A stretch of 64,000 bases of DNA, from positions 3,782,001 through 3,846,000 of the forward strand of contig JBANDB010000006.1 in the NCBI GenBank assembly GCA_037576215.1. Reading direction: 5' to 3'. Within the stretch, counting starts at the first letter, position 1; the number at the start of each line of letters is the position of its first letter. The translations under genes and the position numbers were made by a program. Shown here in pieces: positions 25,413 through 36,900 of the stretch. The notes under the pieces were generated by a model, which made no database searches, was not told where the DNA came from, and worked only from the letters and a program-made list of their open reading frames with translations. This DNA is from Armillaria gallica. Its lineage: Eukaryota > Basidiomycota > Agaricomycetes > Agaricales > Physalacriaceae.

Positions 25413-25790
25413 TATTATAATTTATTTATTTTCTTTATCTAAGCACCTCTTATCTTATCTTCAGCACTTATCTTATCTTATCCTTAGGATCCGTGACTCC
25501 ATGGAACCATGACTTGCAATACAGTCACCACTGTTCACCTTGTGTTATTTTCTGCTTCTTTCCTGCAATGGTGCACTTATTATTAAACCCCTCATTTTAG
25601 TATATAAGTACTGTAGCTCAAGCTGTATATTCTCTAGCTTTGAGCTAAAGTTTATTTATACCAAAACACATTCATTCTCGCTAAGCGCTAAAACTTAGTC
25701 CAGAACTTTCTTTTATCACAAGACTCAACGGTGACTGTATGAATGCGATACAGCTGTTGTTTACTCTTGATTGGAAATTTAGGTCTAACA
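25413..25790 (+). repeat. 5' LTR of element A (378 bp)
   Basis: It aligns end to end with 32816-33194. It begins TATTATAATTT where the 3' copy has TGTTACGATTT, so the terminal TG and the CpG have both decayed by transitions. It ends GTCTAACA. U3 has TTATC motifs around 25450-25485, and TATA box and R core are listed separately. Confidence 0.9.
25601..25648 (+). promoter_or_regulatory. LTR promoter: TATA box and self-priming R core
   Basis: TATATAAG begins at 25601 and AGCTTTGAGCTAA lies at 25636-25648, 35 bp on. It is fully complementary (13 of 13) to TTAGCTCAAAGCT at 25792-25804 just after the LTR. If transcription starts near 25632-25636, as the TATA position suggests, the mRNA 5' end can fold back on the primer-binding site. 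Confidence 0.65.
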
Positions 25791-25791
25791 A

Positions 25792-25804
25792 TTAGCTCAA
25801 AGCT
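25792..25804 (+). other. Self-complementary primer-binding site of element A
   Basis: TTAGCTCAAAGCT, one base after the LTR, is the exact reverse complement of the R core at 25636-25648. Tf1/sushi-type elements use the first bases of their own mRNA as primer instead of a tRNA, and this arrangement fits that mechanism. Confidence 0.7.
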
Positions 25805-25830
25805 TTTTCTACTCCTTAATCGGAGCTTTC

Positions 25831-26796
25831 ATGGAGAACAACAACACTATCATCCTTGCCAGCATCCTGGCCCCAAGCGCCTTTCTTCTCGCTCTCGCCA
25901 TCATCCTTGCTGTCAGGTTTCACAGAACAAGAGACGAATTGCCAGCACCCCCACCATCATTATTAACCAGCAAATAAACCCCCAACTCAATGACATCCTG
26001 CTCCAGCCGCTCCATGCACCCATGCCATGACAAGCGGTCCCAGTCAACAGCATCCCTACAGTCAACAGAGAGACAGAGGTCAGTCTTCAGTCGGATACTG
26101 GGAACCCGCAAGAAAGAAGACCTCCCACCCCTCCCAGAAGGCACACACCAATCATCATCTTCTCTGCCACCAGCTCTACCAGCTCTACCCTGTATGTCAT
26201 TTGATCTCCATCCCCCCTTTCAGAGGACAATCTCACCAAGCACCACATACAATATGAGTTGGGAGCGAGCCATCCAAACAGCCCCATTGTGCCCATCCCC
26301 AGTTGTGTCAATAGTAATAGGGATGTTCAGGTTTCAACTAGAGCACCCACACTCTTTGATCCCGACGACCTCTGGGACAACCTTGTTATTTCACTTAGTG
26401 CCTATTTCCCCGCTCGACACCCCTCTCCCATTGCAAAGTCGACAACGACTATCCCAGCACCATCTATTGGGAACAACCTGTTCAAAACCAAGAGCTCACA
26501 CCAGAGCTAGCACCAACCATTGAGAAACCTGTTGCCAGACCCTCTCACCCAGCCCACCGATCTGCCTGGCAGGAGATCAATGAGTGATACCTCACCGCAT
26601 CACTCAACCGCTTCGGGGAGTCACAGCGGTTCGGAAGGTGGCCAAGCGAGTCAAGTGGGTCAGACACGGCAACTGAACCCCTTCCCATGGCAGAACATAT
26701 TAATGGGATCCACGGATCAAGCCCCACAGCCTCAATCCTGGAGATTGAACCCCTCCCGAGGGCACTCCCGAGGCTCTCACCAATGACACTACCTGA
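25831..26796 (+). pseudogene. ORF1 of element A: membrane-anchored protein frame upstream of gag
   Basis: The first ATG after the primer-binding site (25831) opens a frame whose N-terminus is MENNNTIILASILAPSAFLL and continues as a hydrophobic run to about residue 29, then RFHRTR. This predicts a single-pass helix, acidic or neutral before and basic after, so the tail should face the cytosol. A TAA at 25975-25977 interrupts it. The same frame reopens at 25978-26523 with a Ser/Pro-rich stretch (LPPLPEGT). The frame ends at TGA 26794-26796, overlapping the gag ATG at 26783 in the +1 frame, exactly as in elements B and E. Small indels have scrambled the middle: a stretch matching ORF1 of B (GSDTATE..INGIHG) is in the gag frame here. 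Function unknown. Confidence 0.55.
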
Positions 26797-28267
26797 AGCA
26801 ATCCATCTTTTTTCAGACATAAATATGACCCAACCCCCTGACAAATTACTACATGCAGACTACTATGACTTATTTACCTTTTTTGCTTATGAATTATTAG
26901 CTACCCCAGAGTGGGCAACTACTGACACCGGAATTGATTACTATCACCTATCCTCCCTTAATGTCTCCATCGATAGTATCCTACAAAGGGAAGCCAGCCG
27001 ATTCGCCACTCTTCTCTATAATGACGTACACCCAGAAGCACCAATGAGAGTGCTTACTCTCTATCAAAAGATTGTGATTGATCTACCCCTGGATAACGAG
27101 ATCCAGGCACCAATGCCAGATGAACCACCCATAGCCCCTCCCCATGCTCCGATCATAACACCCTTCTCCTATCACAGGAGGCAGGTGCCACCAGGAACAT
27201 ATGAGGGAAGGGGATATGTATCCTTTGCCAGAGCTGCACAAGCATCGGGAAGTGGCAGCCAACCACCAGGCCCACCGCAACCACCCATGGCACTCATAAC
27301 ATGGATGTTACTGTGACAACCCACTCCAACTAAGCCACCTGATCCACCCGCTCCCTGGGTATTAACCACAGGAAATGTCTCTCCCTATGACAACTTCAAA
27401 CCAAAGATCTTGAAAGAAGTCAACAGTTTCACCAGAGTTTCCAATGACATCTCCCGCTTCTTCCAAAAGTGCAAACTGCACTTTGATCTGTTCAACCGAC
27501 ACTTCCAATACCACCCCTACAAAGTCATCTTCTGTGTTTCCCAGTTCGGAGGAGATGCTCAGAAGTGGTGGGAGCTGGGAGCCAGACTCTTGGGAAAGAA
27601 CAACAACAGGGAACAACTGTATCCCTCCTATGATGACTTCCAAATAGAAGTCAGATGGAGGTTCTGGAAGGATGCAGATGTGCAATGGGAAAAACTTAGA
27701 TAGACAACCTACCAGGACAGCGACCAGTTCTTCCAGAAGTTCGAAGAACTGGTGTATGACACCGGAGTATGTGACAACAAACAAGTTATGCTCGCCCAAG
27801 TCAACAAGGCCACCCACAAAACCAGCAAGAACATGATTTACTCAGCCGACAGAGAAGTGCCAACCACTTATGAAGGGTGGAAAACCCACTTACTCTGTAT
27901 GAACTATAACTACCATCTCAAGCGGGCAGAAGGAACTATAGCTGGATGAATTGACTCCAAGCCGCAGACACAAAAGATGACCACACCCCAGAAGAGTGGT
28001 CAAACATCAACATATATGCCAGAGAAGAAAACGGCAATAGGAACGACATACAGAGGAAGGGGAGCTCCAATGGACATCGATGCAGCACATGCTGTAGCAA
28101 AGTGTTTCTGATGCGGCAAGCTCAGGCACTTCAAGCATGACTGCCCCAACCAGCCGAAGAGTAGGGAAGAAGCCATGTGGCATCTCAATTACTATTGGAA
28201 CAAGCATCCAACAGTTGAGGCACCAATGGCAACAATCGAAGAAGTAAAAGATGGTGCCGAGGAGTAA
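26783..28267 (+). pseudogene. Gag of element A (capsid and zinc knuckle), interrupted
   Basis: The gag frame can start at ATG 26783 (MTLPEAIHLFSDI), which aligns with the starts at 54376 and 63107. The capsid-type region follows, with FAYELL near 26880, then FKPKILKEV (about 27400) and the retrotransposon gag core to about 27700 (FQKCKLHFDLF, CVSQFGGDAQKWWELG). TGA at 27314-27316, TAG at 27701-27703 and TGA near 27947 break it. The zinc knuckle at 28103-28144 reads C-F-stop-C-G-K-L-R-H-F-K-H-D-C, so TGA replaces Arg and Arg replaces a Gly. The frame ends at TAA 28265-28267, and pol follows in the -1 frame. Gag forms the virus-like particle and binds the RNA. Confidence 0.85.
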
Positions 28268-31200
28268 ATGATTCAACTCACTTGGCTAAGGACTTAGTTT
28301 TATCTGATATGCATGTCACACCTGCTAGTCAGACTCATATATCTGTAGTATCTACTGCGCATTCAAATATACCTGCAACTTCACAATCAGATCAGAAACT
28401 AAGCAAGAATCAACTAACAGAACAGTGCGCCGTGACAGTTAGACTGCTGGCTAAACGTTTGGCAAGTAACCCATCATGGGTGAAAGCATTAAACAACAAG
28501 TCACCCATCATAGTGACACCCATCATAATGGTTCGACCAGATGGGGCAGGGGAACAAGTGCTTGACACCCCCCCTAATGAGATGGCTCCACAGAGTCCCA
28601 GTCTCACTGGGAGAAACGAGGAAATAGCTTCAGTGAAACCTCCTCTGGTAACGGATATCACCGTAAGGCTACCAAAGTCTAAATCCCTTATCCATCAAGG
28701 GGCTTTGGTGAAGACCGAGGACTTAATTGACCCTGTGCAAGAGACCCCTACCAACAGGAATGAGGGGGCCCAAACAAGTTGGGAGATGCCTAAGGTGCAT
28801 ATGTATGAAATTCCCGATGAAGAAGATGATACCAGCTTCTGAATGAACAAGAAAACTAACTTAACACCCTCTATAGAAACAGCAGTGACCTCACCAATGG
28901 TAGTTGAACCCTCACGGGTCAATGTGAAGGCTAAGGAGGTCCCACAAGAATGGCTCAAACCATTCAGTGCCGAGTGGACTCTATGCAAGATAGTAGAAGC
29001 CAAGACGGAGTTGGAAGCAAAAGTGATCTTAAAGAATTGGATTCATAAGATGTGTGCAGAAGAAGTAGTTGATGAAATGATCGAAGGAATGCAGAAGGCA
29101 ACACGAATCAGTGCTCTATGTTGGCTGGAAGAACTACTACAACCAAAACTCTACATCAGCAAACTAAGCAGGAGGGGGAAGGATCTAGCAATTGAGACTC
29201 TGGAAAACATTACCAAGACCTTCACCTCCGCACTAGTGGACAGCAGATGCACCAGTAGCGCGATCAACCAAACATTTGTTGAGCAACACAACATTCCTAC
29301 TCATGCCACAGCTGCACTAATTCCAGTCTATAATGCGGATGGAACAAGGGACCAGGGCAGGGCAATTACCAAATATGCCAAGATCCGTCTTATGGTCAGA
29401 GATCATGTGGAACAGATAGACTTAGCCATTACTGACTTAGGCAATCGACAAATCTTTCTTGGTCATGATTGGCTAGCAAGGCACAATCCGCTTGTCAATT
29501 GGAAAACTGGGAAATTAACATTCACATGATGCTGATGCCATAAAACCCCATTCGTACTTCCCAACACAGATCCTGACGATAAGTGGGATGAAGAACTAGA
29601 GGAAGGAGAAACCATCCTTGCCATAGACTTCACCCAAGCCATTTTCATACGTGCTCATCATGCCAATGACCTTGCTGCTAAAGCCAAGGCAGAAAAAAAG
29701 ACCAAGACATTCAAAGAGATGGTTCCAGACTGGTGCAGGGATTTCAACAATTTGTTCGACAAAGACAATTTTGACAAACTCGCTGAACCAAAAATGTGGG
29801 ACCATGCGATTGAACTCATCCCCAATGCAAGTGCCAACTTAGATTGCAAAGTCTATCCTCTCAATCTAAATAAGCAAGCAGAGCTCAACAAGTTCTTAGA
29901 TGAGAACATTTCGAGCAGAAGGATATGACCATCAAAGTCACCCATGGCTTCGCCCTTCTTCTTTGTTAAAAAGAAGGATGGTAAATTGCAACCAGTACAA
30001 GATTACTGCAAACCTAATGAGATGACAATCAAAAACTGTTACCCACTTCCTCTCATCTTGGAGTTAATGGACAAATTGTGAGGCGCCAAGTACTTCTCCA
30101 AACTCGATGTTCAGTGGGGATACAATAATGTACGCATCAAGGACAGTGATGAATGGAAGGCAGCATTCAGAATTAACCAAGGCTTGTTCAAGCCCACGGT
30201 TATGTTCTTCAGACTGACCAACTCTCCCACAACCTTCCAGTGGATGATGAACAATATCTTCAAAGATCTCATTGCATCAGATGCCATCATGGTCTACCTT
30301 GATGATATCCTAATCATGTCCAAAACCAAGGAAGAGCATTGTCGCATTACATGCGAAGTCCTAAAAGTCCTATGAAAGAACAAACTATTTCTTAAAGCAG
30401 AGAAATGCAAGTTCGAGACTTTAGAAATGGAGTACCTGGGAGTCATCATCAGCAAAGGGAGTATCCACATGGACCAGGTCAAAATCCAAGGCATAGCAGA
30501 ATGGCCGGTACCAACAAAAAACAACAGTTACAATCATTCCTAGGCTTTACAAACTTCTACTGGTGCTTCATCAAGGGATATAGTAAAGTCGTCAAGCCTA
30601 TAATGCAACTGACAGGGAATGATCCATGGAAATGGGGGATGGCGCAACAAGGCACTTTCAATGAATTAAGAAGACTATTGGCAGAAGAAGTGGTATTAGC
30701 AATACCAATAGAAGGAGGCAAGTTCCACATGGAAGCAGACACTAGTGAGGGGGCAATAGGCGCTGTTTTGTTGCAAGAACAGGACAGAAAATGGTGTCCA
30801 GTTGCACTTTTATCTAAATCCCTCACAGTTACCAAACAAAATTATGAAATTTACAACAAAAAACTACTCATGATCATGCTTGCCCTTGATGAGTGGAGGC
30901 ACTACTTAATGGGGGCAGCTCAGGATTTCGAAATCTGGACAGATCATCAGAATCTCCAGTACTTCTGAAAACCCCAAAAGCTAAACCGCCGACAAGCGTG
31001 TTGGGTAACAGAATTAGCTGAATATCATTTCTCTCTTTACCATAAGCCAGGCACAGCAAACAAGAAAGCCGACCTGCTTAGCTGAAGGGCAGACCATGAG
31101 CAGGGCAAAGAAGATGATGATGAGATTGTAGTTCTCAAACCCAAGCACTTCCGGGCAATGATCATGCCCACAATAGAAGAAATACAGACCAAGATCAAAC

Positions 31201-32780
31201 ACACCATGCTTGATCATTGCCGATGGGATAAGAATGTCTCCAGATCCCTCAACCACAATCAAGGAATGAAAATAGAAAACAGACTAATCTACTATGATAG
31301 CCGAATCTATGTTCCCTAAGATCATGCATTACAAGGAGAAATAATTGTGAAATCTCACAACCACATCATGGTGGGACACCCAGGCGTCAAAAAAACCAAA
31401 GAACTCGTATTATGAGAGTACTGGTGGCCCAAGATGAAGAAGGACATAGAAGCCTACATCCGTGCTTGCGAAACCTGCCAACAAACCAAGTCAAGCACTC
31501 AAGCAAAGGTGGCACCACTTCATCCCAACACCATGCCCTCTGCACCATAGACCCACATCTCAGTCGATATGGTCACTGGCTTACCCATGTGCAACGGCTA
31601 CGATGCTATCCTTATGATCATTGACCGTTTCTCTAAGGAAATCATTCCTATTGCATGCTCCACAGAGCTATCATCAGAAGGCTGGGCAAAGATTCTACGA
31701 GATGAAGTATATGCCAAACATGGAATGCCACAAGTAGTCATCTCTGACCGAGGCACTGTATTTGTCTCCAAGTTCATGAAGGATCTCTATGACTTGCTCC
31801 AAATCAAAGCCAATGCATCTACTGCCTTCCACCCTCAGATGGATGGACAAACGGAACGAGTCAATCAGGAGGTTGAGAAATACCTTCGAATCTTCATTAA
31901 CTATCTCCAGAACGACTGGGTAGAATGGTTATCACTCGCCATATTCACTCACAACAACCGCACCCATTCAGCCACCGGCATGAGTCCTTTTGAGGTCAAT
32001 TACAGCTACAACGCCCATGTCCTACCAGGAGCCAAGCCTCAGATGCCCTTCCAAACCCCAGCCTCAACGATGTTCATCTCCAAAATGCAAGAGATCCATG
32101 CCACAGCCAAACAATCACTTGAGAAAGCTGCCAACCAATATGACAAAAAGAAACATCTGGCAGTCAAGTACCAAGTAGGAGACAAGGTCTGGCTCAATAT
32201 GACCAATCTCCACCTCCCACAACTAAAAAAGAAGCTCGCAGACAAACGAACAGGTCCATTCATGATTGTTGCAAAGAAGGGAGCTTCAGCATACACTCTC
32301 AAACTTCCTACCAACTGGCACATCCACCCAACATTCAATAAAGCACTCCTCACTCCATACATGCCACCCGCATTCCCAAACCAAGAACAACCACCACTGC
32401 CACCACTAGATCTAATTGACAGCACCGAACATTACAAAGTCGAAAAAGTCCTTGACAGTAGACTTCACAAGGTTAGAAGAAAAGCCAGAGAATCATAGTG
32501 CTGGGTCACCGATTACTTCATCAAATGGAAAGGCTACAGACCAGAATCAAACAGCTGGGTACAGGAGGACAACATGGATGCTGACAAACTGATTGAAGGG
32601 TTTCTCGCTGAGCACATCAATGGAATTATCAACAGACCTCCAAACTGGCAGTCCTACACAGATCCCCAGACAGGCAAGAAGGTGTGGTACAACGAAGATG
32701 AGCTTTGGGAGTGACTAGGGGGCCATGATGATCCTTCAATGGACACAAAATCACCCTTCAAACTGGACAGCATACCATAA
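28267..32780 (+). pseudogene. Pol of element A (PR, RT, RNase H, INT, chromodomain), dead
   Basis: After a hydrophilic linker (to about 28842) comes protease: the site at 29236-29262 reads LVDSRCTSS where the inverted copy has DSG, so the essential Gly is Arg. RT follows ([11 protein letters not shown] near 29950, catalytic YLDD at 30295-30306), with a stop near 30080 and a frameshift near 30520. RNase H continues to about 30970 (EADTSEGAIGAVL, TDHQNLQYF). Integrase has the HHCC region (about 31340-31490), then ISVDMV, VISDRGTVF and ERVNQEVEKYL giving D, D and E. The chromodomain is at about 32430-32610 (KWKGY, NSWV). TGA replaces Arg at several places, and one TAG replaces Trp near 31550. 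The product would copy RNA to DNA and integrate it. Confidence 0.9.
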
Positions 32781-32799
32781 TAGCAGTCAGGATGCCTGC

Positions 32800-32815
32800 T
32801 TTAACAAGGGGGTAA
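32800..32815 (+). other. Polypurine tract of element A
   Basis: TTTAACAAGGGGGTAA lies next to the 3' LTR start (TGTTACG at 32816). The upstream GGATGCCTGC context is shared with the other copies. Confidence 0.75.
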
Positions 32816-33194
32816 TGTTACGATTTATTTCTTTTCTTTATCTAAGCACCTTGAATCTTATCTTTGATGCTTATCTTATCTTATCTTTAGGATCCGTGAC
32901 TCCATGGAGCCATGACTTGCGATACAGTCACCACCGTTCGCCTTGTGTTATTTTCTGCTTCTTTCCTGCAATGGTGCACTTATTATTAAACCCCTCATTT
33001 TAATATATAAGTACTGTAGCTCAAGCTGTATATTCCCTAGCTTTGAGCTAAAGTTTATTCATACCAAAACACATTCATTCCCACTAAGCGCTAAAGACTT
33101 AGTCCAGAACTTCCTTTCATCACAAGACTCAACAGTGACTGTACGAACACGATACAGCTGTTGTTTACTCTTGATTGGAAATTCGGGTCTAACA
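32816..33194 (+). repeat. 3' LTR of element A (379 bp)
   Basis: It runs from TGTTACGATTTA to GTCTAACA. TATATAAG lies at 33004-33011 and AGCTTTGAGCTAA at 33039-33051, 35 bp apart. It is followed by TACTA, the right target duplication. It keeps several CpG sites that are TpG or CpA in the 5' LTR, and lacks a few that the 5' LTR keeps. Confidence 0.9.
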
Positions 33195-33199
33195 TACTA

Positions 33200-33719
33200 G
33201 AATTTCCTGCTGTCAACTGAGTCAAGCATGTCTTGCTGCTAGCTGGCCTTACTTACTTATAAAACTCACAAAACTCTGATTGGCAATAGCCACTACAAGT
33301 TTCAGAGACTCAAAGTTGTGGGGACAGGGAGACCTTGCTTACCAGCAAAGTAATACTGACATTATATATTTGTATAATCATCTCTTTATATGGCCTCCCT
33401 TCTTTATATTTATAATATTCTAATTGGGCTCTCCCTTTGGCGCACTTGTTTCTCTCTTATTGCACTAGTCAAATCAGCTTATTAATTACATTCAGAATTG
33501 GCTATGCCATAGCATTGATGACATTAATATCAAGCTATTATTGAAAAAATCTGGCATTTAGGCTCATTTGAGGCACTCTCAGGCTACTGGGTGGATCAGG
33601 GGATGATACTAGTATATGCCTAAACACAAATGGCATAAAAGTGAACCCTCTAGTGAGGTATAAGGGCCCTGAGGAGGAGGTAAAAGGGGAAAAATTGTGA
33701 AAAATTGTGGAAAATTGCA
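33200..33719. other. No recognisable gene
   Basis: Unassigned DNA between element A and a degenerate tandem repeat. No open frame of note. Confidence 0.4.
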
Positions 33720-34230
33720 GGAAATTCACATTTTAGGGGTGCTATGTGCATCGGATCACTTTGAAAACTTGACCAATAAATTCCCTGGCTTTGAAAACCC
33801 CTGAACAACTCCTCTATAAGACATGTGGCATATTTTATAACTAGAAATAATCAGGAAATTTGGCTTTTTATAATGCTGTGTGCATTGGATCACTTTAAGA
33901 ATGTTACCAATTGATTTCTACACTATGAAAACCCTAGAATATGTCTTCATATACTATATATGGCCACCAGAATGCAATAGAAAATAGGGGATTGGAGAGG
34001 TATATACAGTATATTTTATTTTCTAGCCATCATACCAGTATGAGATTATTAATTAATTCCTTGATCTTGAAAACCCCCAAACAACTCTTGGTTTCATTTG
34101 TGAGGTTTCAGTATCAATCATAATAATGATATAGGAGGAGCACATATGAAAACTTTGGAGTTGTTGCTAATAGATTTCCTGACTTTGAAAACCCCCAGAA
34201 CACTCCAAGAGCACAATACAGACCTTTAGA
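33720..34230 (+). repeat. Degenerate tandem repeat, about four units of 115-145 bp
   Basis: A block with TTTGAAAACCCC followed by a GAACAACTCC-like sequence recurs near 33791, 33925, 34068 and 34184 (spacing about 134, 143 and 116 bp). It is preceded each time by versions of CCAATAAATTCC. Two units also share GTGCAT(C/T)GGATCACTTT upstream (about 33747 and 33881). It looks like an old minisatellite or the edge of a repeated element. Unit borders are approximate. Confidence 0.5.
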
Positions 34231-34990
34231 ATACATGGAGAAAAGTGTGATAGTGAAAATCTCTAAAATACCATATAACTTGTATTTCTGAATGCCAGAG
34301 AGAGTATTTCTAGTATACAATATACAATATATATTGTATAATAGTGTGTATACAAGACCAGAATGATCTGAAATATATTAGCAGAGATATAAGTGGATTT
34401 TTCTGAAAATGTGGAGAAGCACCCTCTCAGATTTTAATGTTCTGGTCATCCTATAATCTGGGATTGTCAGATTCAGATTCCCTAACCAAAAAAATATTAG
34501 GATCACCAATCATCCATGAGATTCATATATTAAAACTCCAAAGTAATGAGTGTGCTCTCATTATGCACAAAGTTATACTATGTGCATAGATCATGCACTG
34601 GCAAAAATTACCCCCATGGGGAACCCTTGATCTCATGCCACTATGTGGCCAAGTACCTGCATTTAACCTGCAGACAAGTGATGGCCTATGCTTTAAGACA
34701 ATGTGCTATCATACAAGAAGCTAACCACTTTTTATCTTGCATGCATTATCATTGCAGCTAAAATAACATTAAGGCATACTTGAAGTCCCATCAGTATATG
34801 CATAAATACCCAGCAATCATGCTGACCCTATCACTACTATGTGAAGAACACTATCATGTGTCCACCACCATTCAGCCTTCATCAAGAGCCTACCAAAACT
34901 ATTGAGCCTCACATGAATGAAATGCTACCACTAATGAAAACTTATCTACCAGAACTACACACTGCATGCAAAACATGTGGCACACAACTT
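34231..34990. other. No recognisable gene
   Basis: Unassigned DNA, no motif or repeat recognised. The left end of the copia LTR to its right may fall inside or just beyond it. Confidence 0.35.
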
Positions 34991-35129
34991 AAACACTGAT
35001 AACTAAGAACTATACAGCTGCCCAAGCTACCACACAGACCAATAACAAAGCTAATGAAGACCAAATCTAAGCAAGATGCTAACCCTCAAATGTTGAACTT
35101 TGGTAACTTAACACTAAACCAAGTAGCAT

Positions 35130-35350
35130 ACTACAGTTATCAGAGCAAGTCTGTGTTTCTCCTCCATTTTGAGCAGTGAACTAGGTCTTACATGGAAGGA
35201 AGACACATTTGTGAGAGGGAAAAAGGATCTATAGAATATGTATGAGTATGGAATAAGATGTCACAACAAAAAAATATTACTAAAAAAGTATATGTACTGG
35301 TAATCTAAATATAGTCTGTGGCTTGCAGCTAATACTCACCATGCTCAACA
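35130..35350 (-). repeat. Start of the copia 3' LTR
   Basis: On the reverse strand TGTTGAGCATGG starts at 35350, directly after the polypurine tract, as expected for a copia LTR. The far end (a CA terminus with a 5-bp duplication) could not be fixed, so the left coordinate is approximate. Confidence 0.5.
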
Positions 35351-35362
35351 CTCCCCCTTGAG
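35351..35362 (-). other. Copia polypurine tract
   Basis: The reverse strand reads CTCAAGGGGGAG next to the LTR start TGTTGAG. It is the usual plus-strand primer site. Confidence 0.6.
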
Positions 35363-35639
35363 CCTAATTGCTAGCCATCTGAAGGAGCAAGACCTATCAG
35401 TGCATGAAATCAAGCAAGCTTGACCTGATTCAAGTGCTTGGTGAATGCATTCACAATCATCTCATCTGTTGAGCAGTACTTAATCTTGCTTTGAGATTCA
35501 GATACTGTTTGCTTGATGAAATGGAACTGGATGATGATATGCTTCATTCATGCATGGAAGGTGGAGTCTTTGGAGAGTACAATGGCATCTTAGTTGTCAT
35601 AGAAGAGCATGGTTGGCTGAGTAAATAGATGAATCAATT

Positions 35640-36900
35640 TTTATTTATATCAACTCCTTTGATGCATGTGTTAGGGCAACATATTCAGACTCAATACTGG
35701 ATAGGGTGATGACTGGTTGCTTCTTAAAGCTCCAGGATATGATTCCACTCCTATAAAGAAAGCATAGCCCAAAATTGAGTGTCTGTGCATCTGCTGAGCC
35801 CAGTCTGCATTGGAATAGCCTGCCTGTGACATGCATGTTCTTTCCTTCTAGAGGAAGGCTATAGTCCCAGGTTCTCTTCAGATACTTGAATACTCATAGG
35901 ATGGCATGCCAGTGGGTAGTCCTTGGCTCCTGCATGTAACAGGACAATGTCGACACAGCATAGGAAATATCAGGATCATGTGGCAAGGGATGTGTACATG
36001 AGATGACTGACTGCTTTGTGATAGAGGGAATGCTAGGCCTTTGGAAGTATGATGGTGAATGCTGAAGGTGAGTCATAGCTCAGATTGATTTCTGGCTCCA
36101 TTGAGATAACAACTTCTCTAGCTTCACTTTGGCCAGCCTATTCAATGATGCTGTCAATGTATGCATGTTAGCCTAGGGTGATGGTTCTGGCATCACAATT
36201 GTGATGTACACTGATACTGAGCAACTATTTTATCTCACCAAGGTCAGTCATCTCAAAGTGCTATCTAAGCTGCTTCTTGATGAGCATTATTGCATCTTTG
36301 GAGTTAGCAATGATGGTGAAGTCATCTGTAGTGGCAGTGACAATAGTATACTTGTCCTTGCTAAATTTATAGAACACCACTTTGTCAGCTTAGCATATGG
36401 AGTATCCAAGAGTGAGGAATACTTATTTCAGCTTCTGGTACCACTCATGCATGCCTTGCTTGCTTCCATACAATGGCTTATACAGTTTACAGCATAACTT
36501 CTTTCTCTTAAGTCTGTTGGGGATTTTCCTAAAGTTCTCATATATCAGTGATAGCTCCATGTACAGGGTTTCATGGAGGTCAGCTTGGAAGTAGGCATTT
36601 TTGATATCTGCTTGGTGTATTTTGGCATCCTTCTGAGCAGCCACAGATAGAAGTGCACATAGGGTAGTTAGATGGACTGTTGGAGCAAACATTTCATGGA
36701 AATCAACACTGTAAATTTGAGAAAACCCTTTTAGGATGAGCCTGGTCTTATATCATATGATACAGCCTTGATCATCCTTTTTGAGATGAAATGTGTATCT
36801 GTTTTTAGCAATGTTGACCTCAGGTGGAGTGGGGATTATGTCATACATATGTAAGCCTTCAACTTAGCTTAGTTTCTTCTCAACTGCATCCTTCCATTCC
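35640..36900 (-). pseudogene. Copia reverse transcriptase and RNase H
   Basis: Reading downwards: QADIKNAYFQADLHETLYME (about 36630), the first catalytic region of copia RT; CKLYKPLYGSKQGMHEWYQK (about 36480), the conserved LYGLKQ-type block; then VTATTDDFTIIAN (about 36330), where the expected (Y/A)xDD box reads TTDD. RNase H is represented by GIISWSFKKQPVITLSSIES followed by EYVALTHASKE (about 35745-35650). Several stops and frame changes separate the blocks. The enzyme would copy element RNA into DNA in a virus-like particle. It is clearly dead. Confidence 0.8.

Larger units (their letters stand above)
25413..33194 (+). mobile_element. Complete but inactive chromodomain Ty3/gypsy element A
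   Basis: The only element in the window with both LTRs. Order: 5' LTR, primer-binding site, ORF1 (membrane-anchored frame), gag, pol (protease, reverse transcriptase, RNase H, integrase, chromodomain), polypurine tract, 3' LTR, about 7.8 kb in all. It is flanked by TATTA (25408-25412) and TACTA (33195-33199), a 5-bp target duplication with one C/T difference. The LTRs differ mostly by transitions, many at CpG, so the insertion is old. All long frames carry stops, a frameshift near 30520 splits pol, and the protease active site is changed. Confidence 0.9.
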
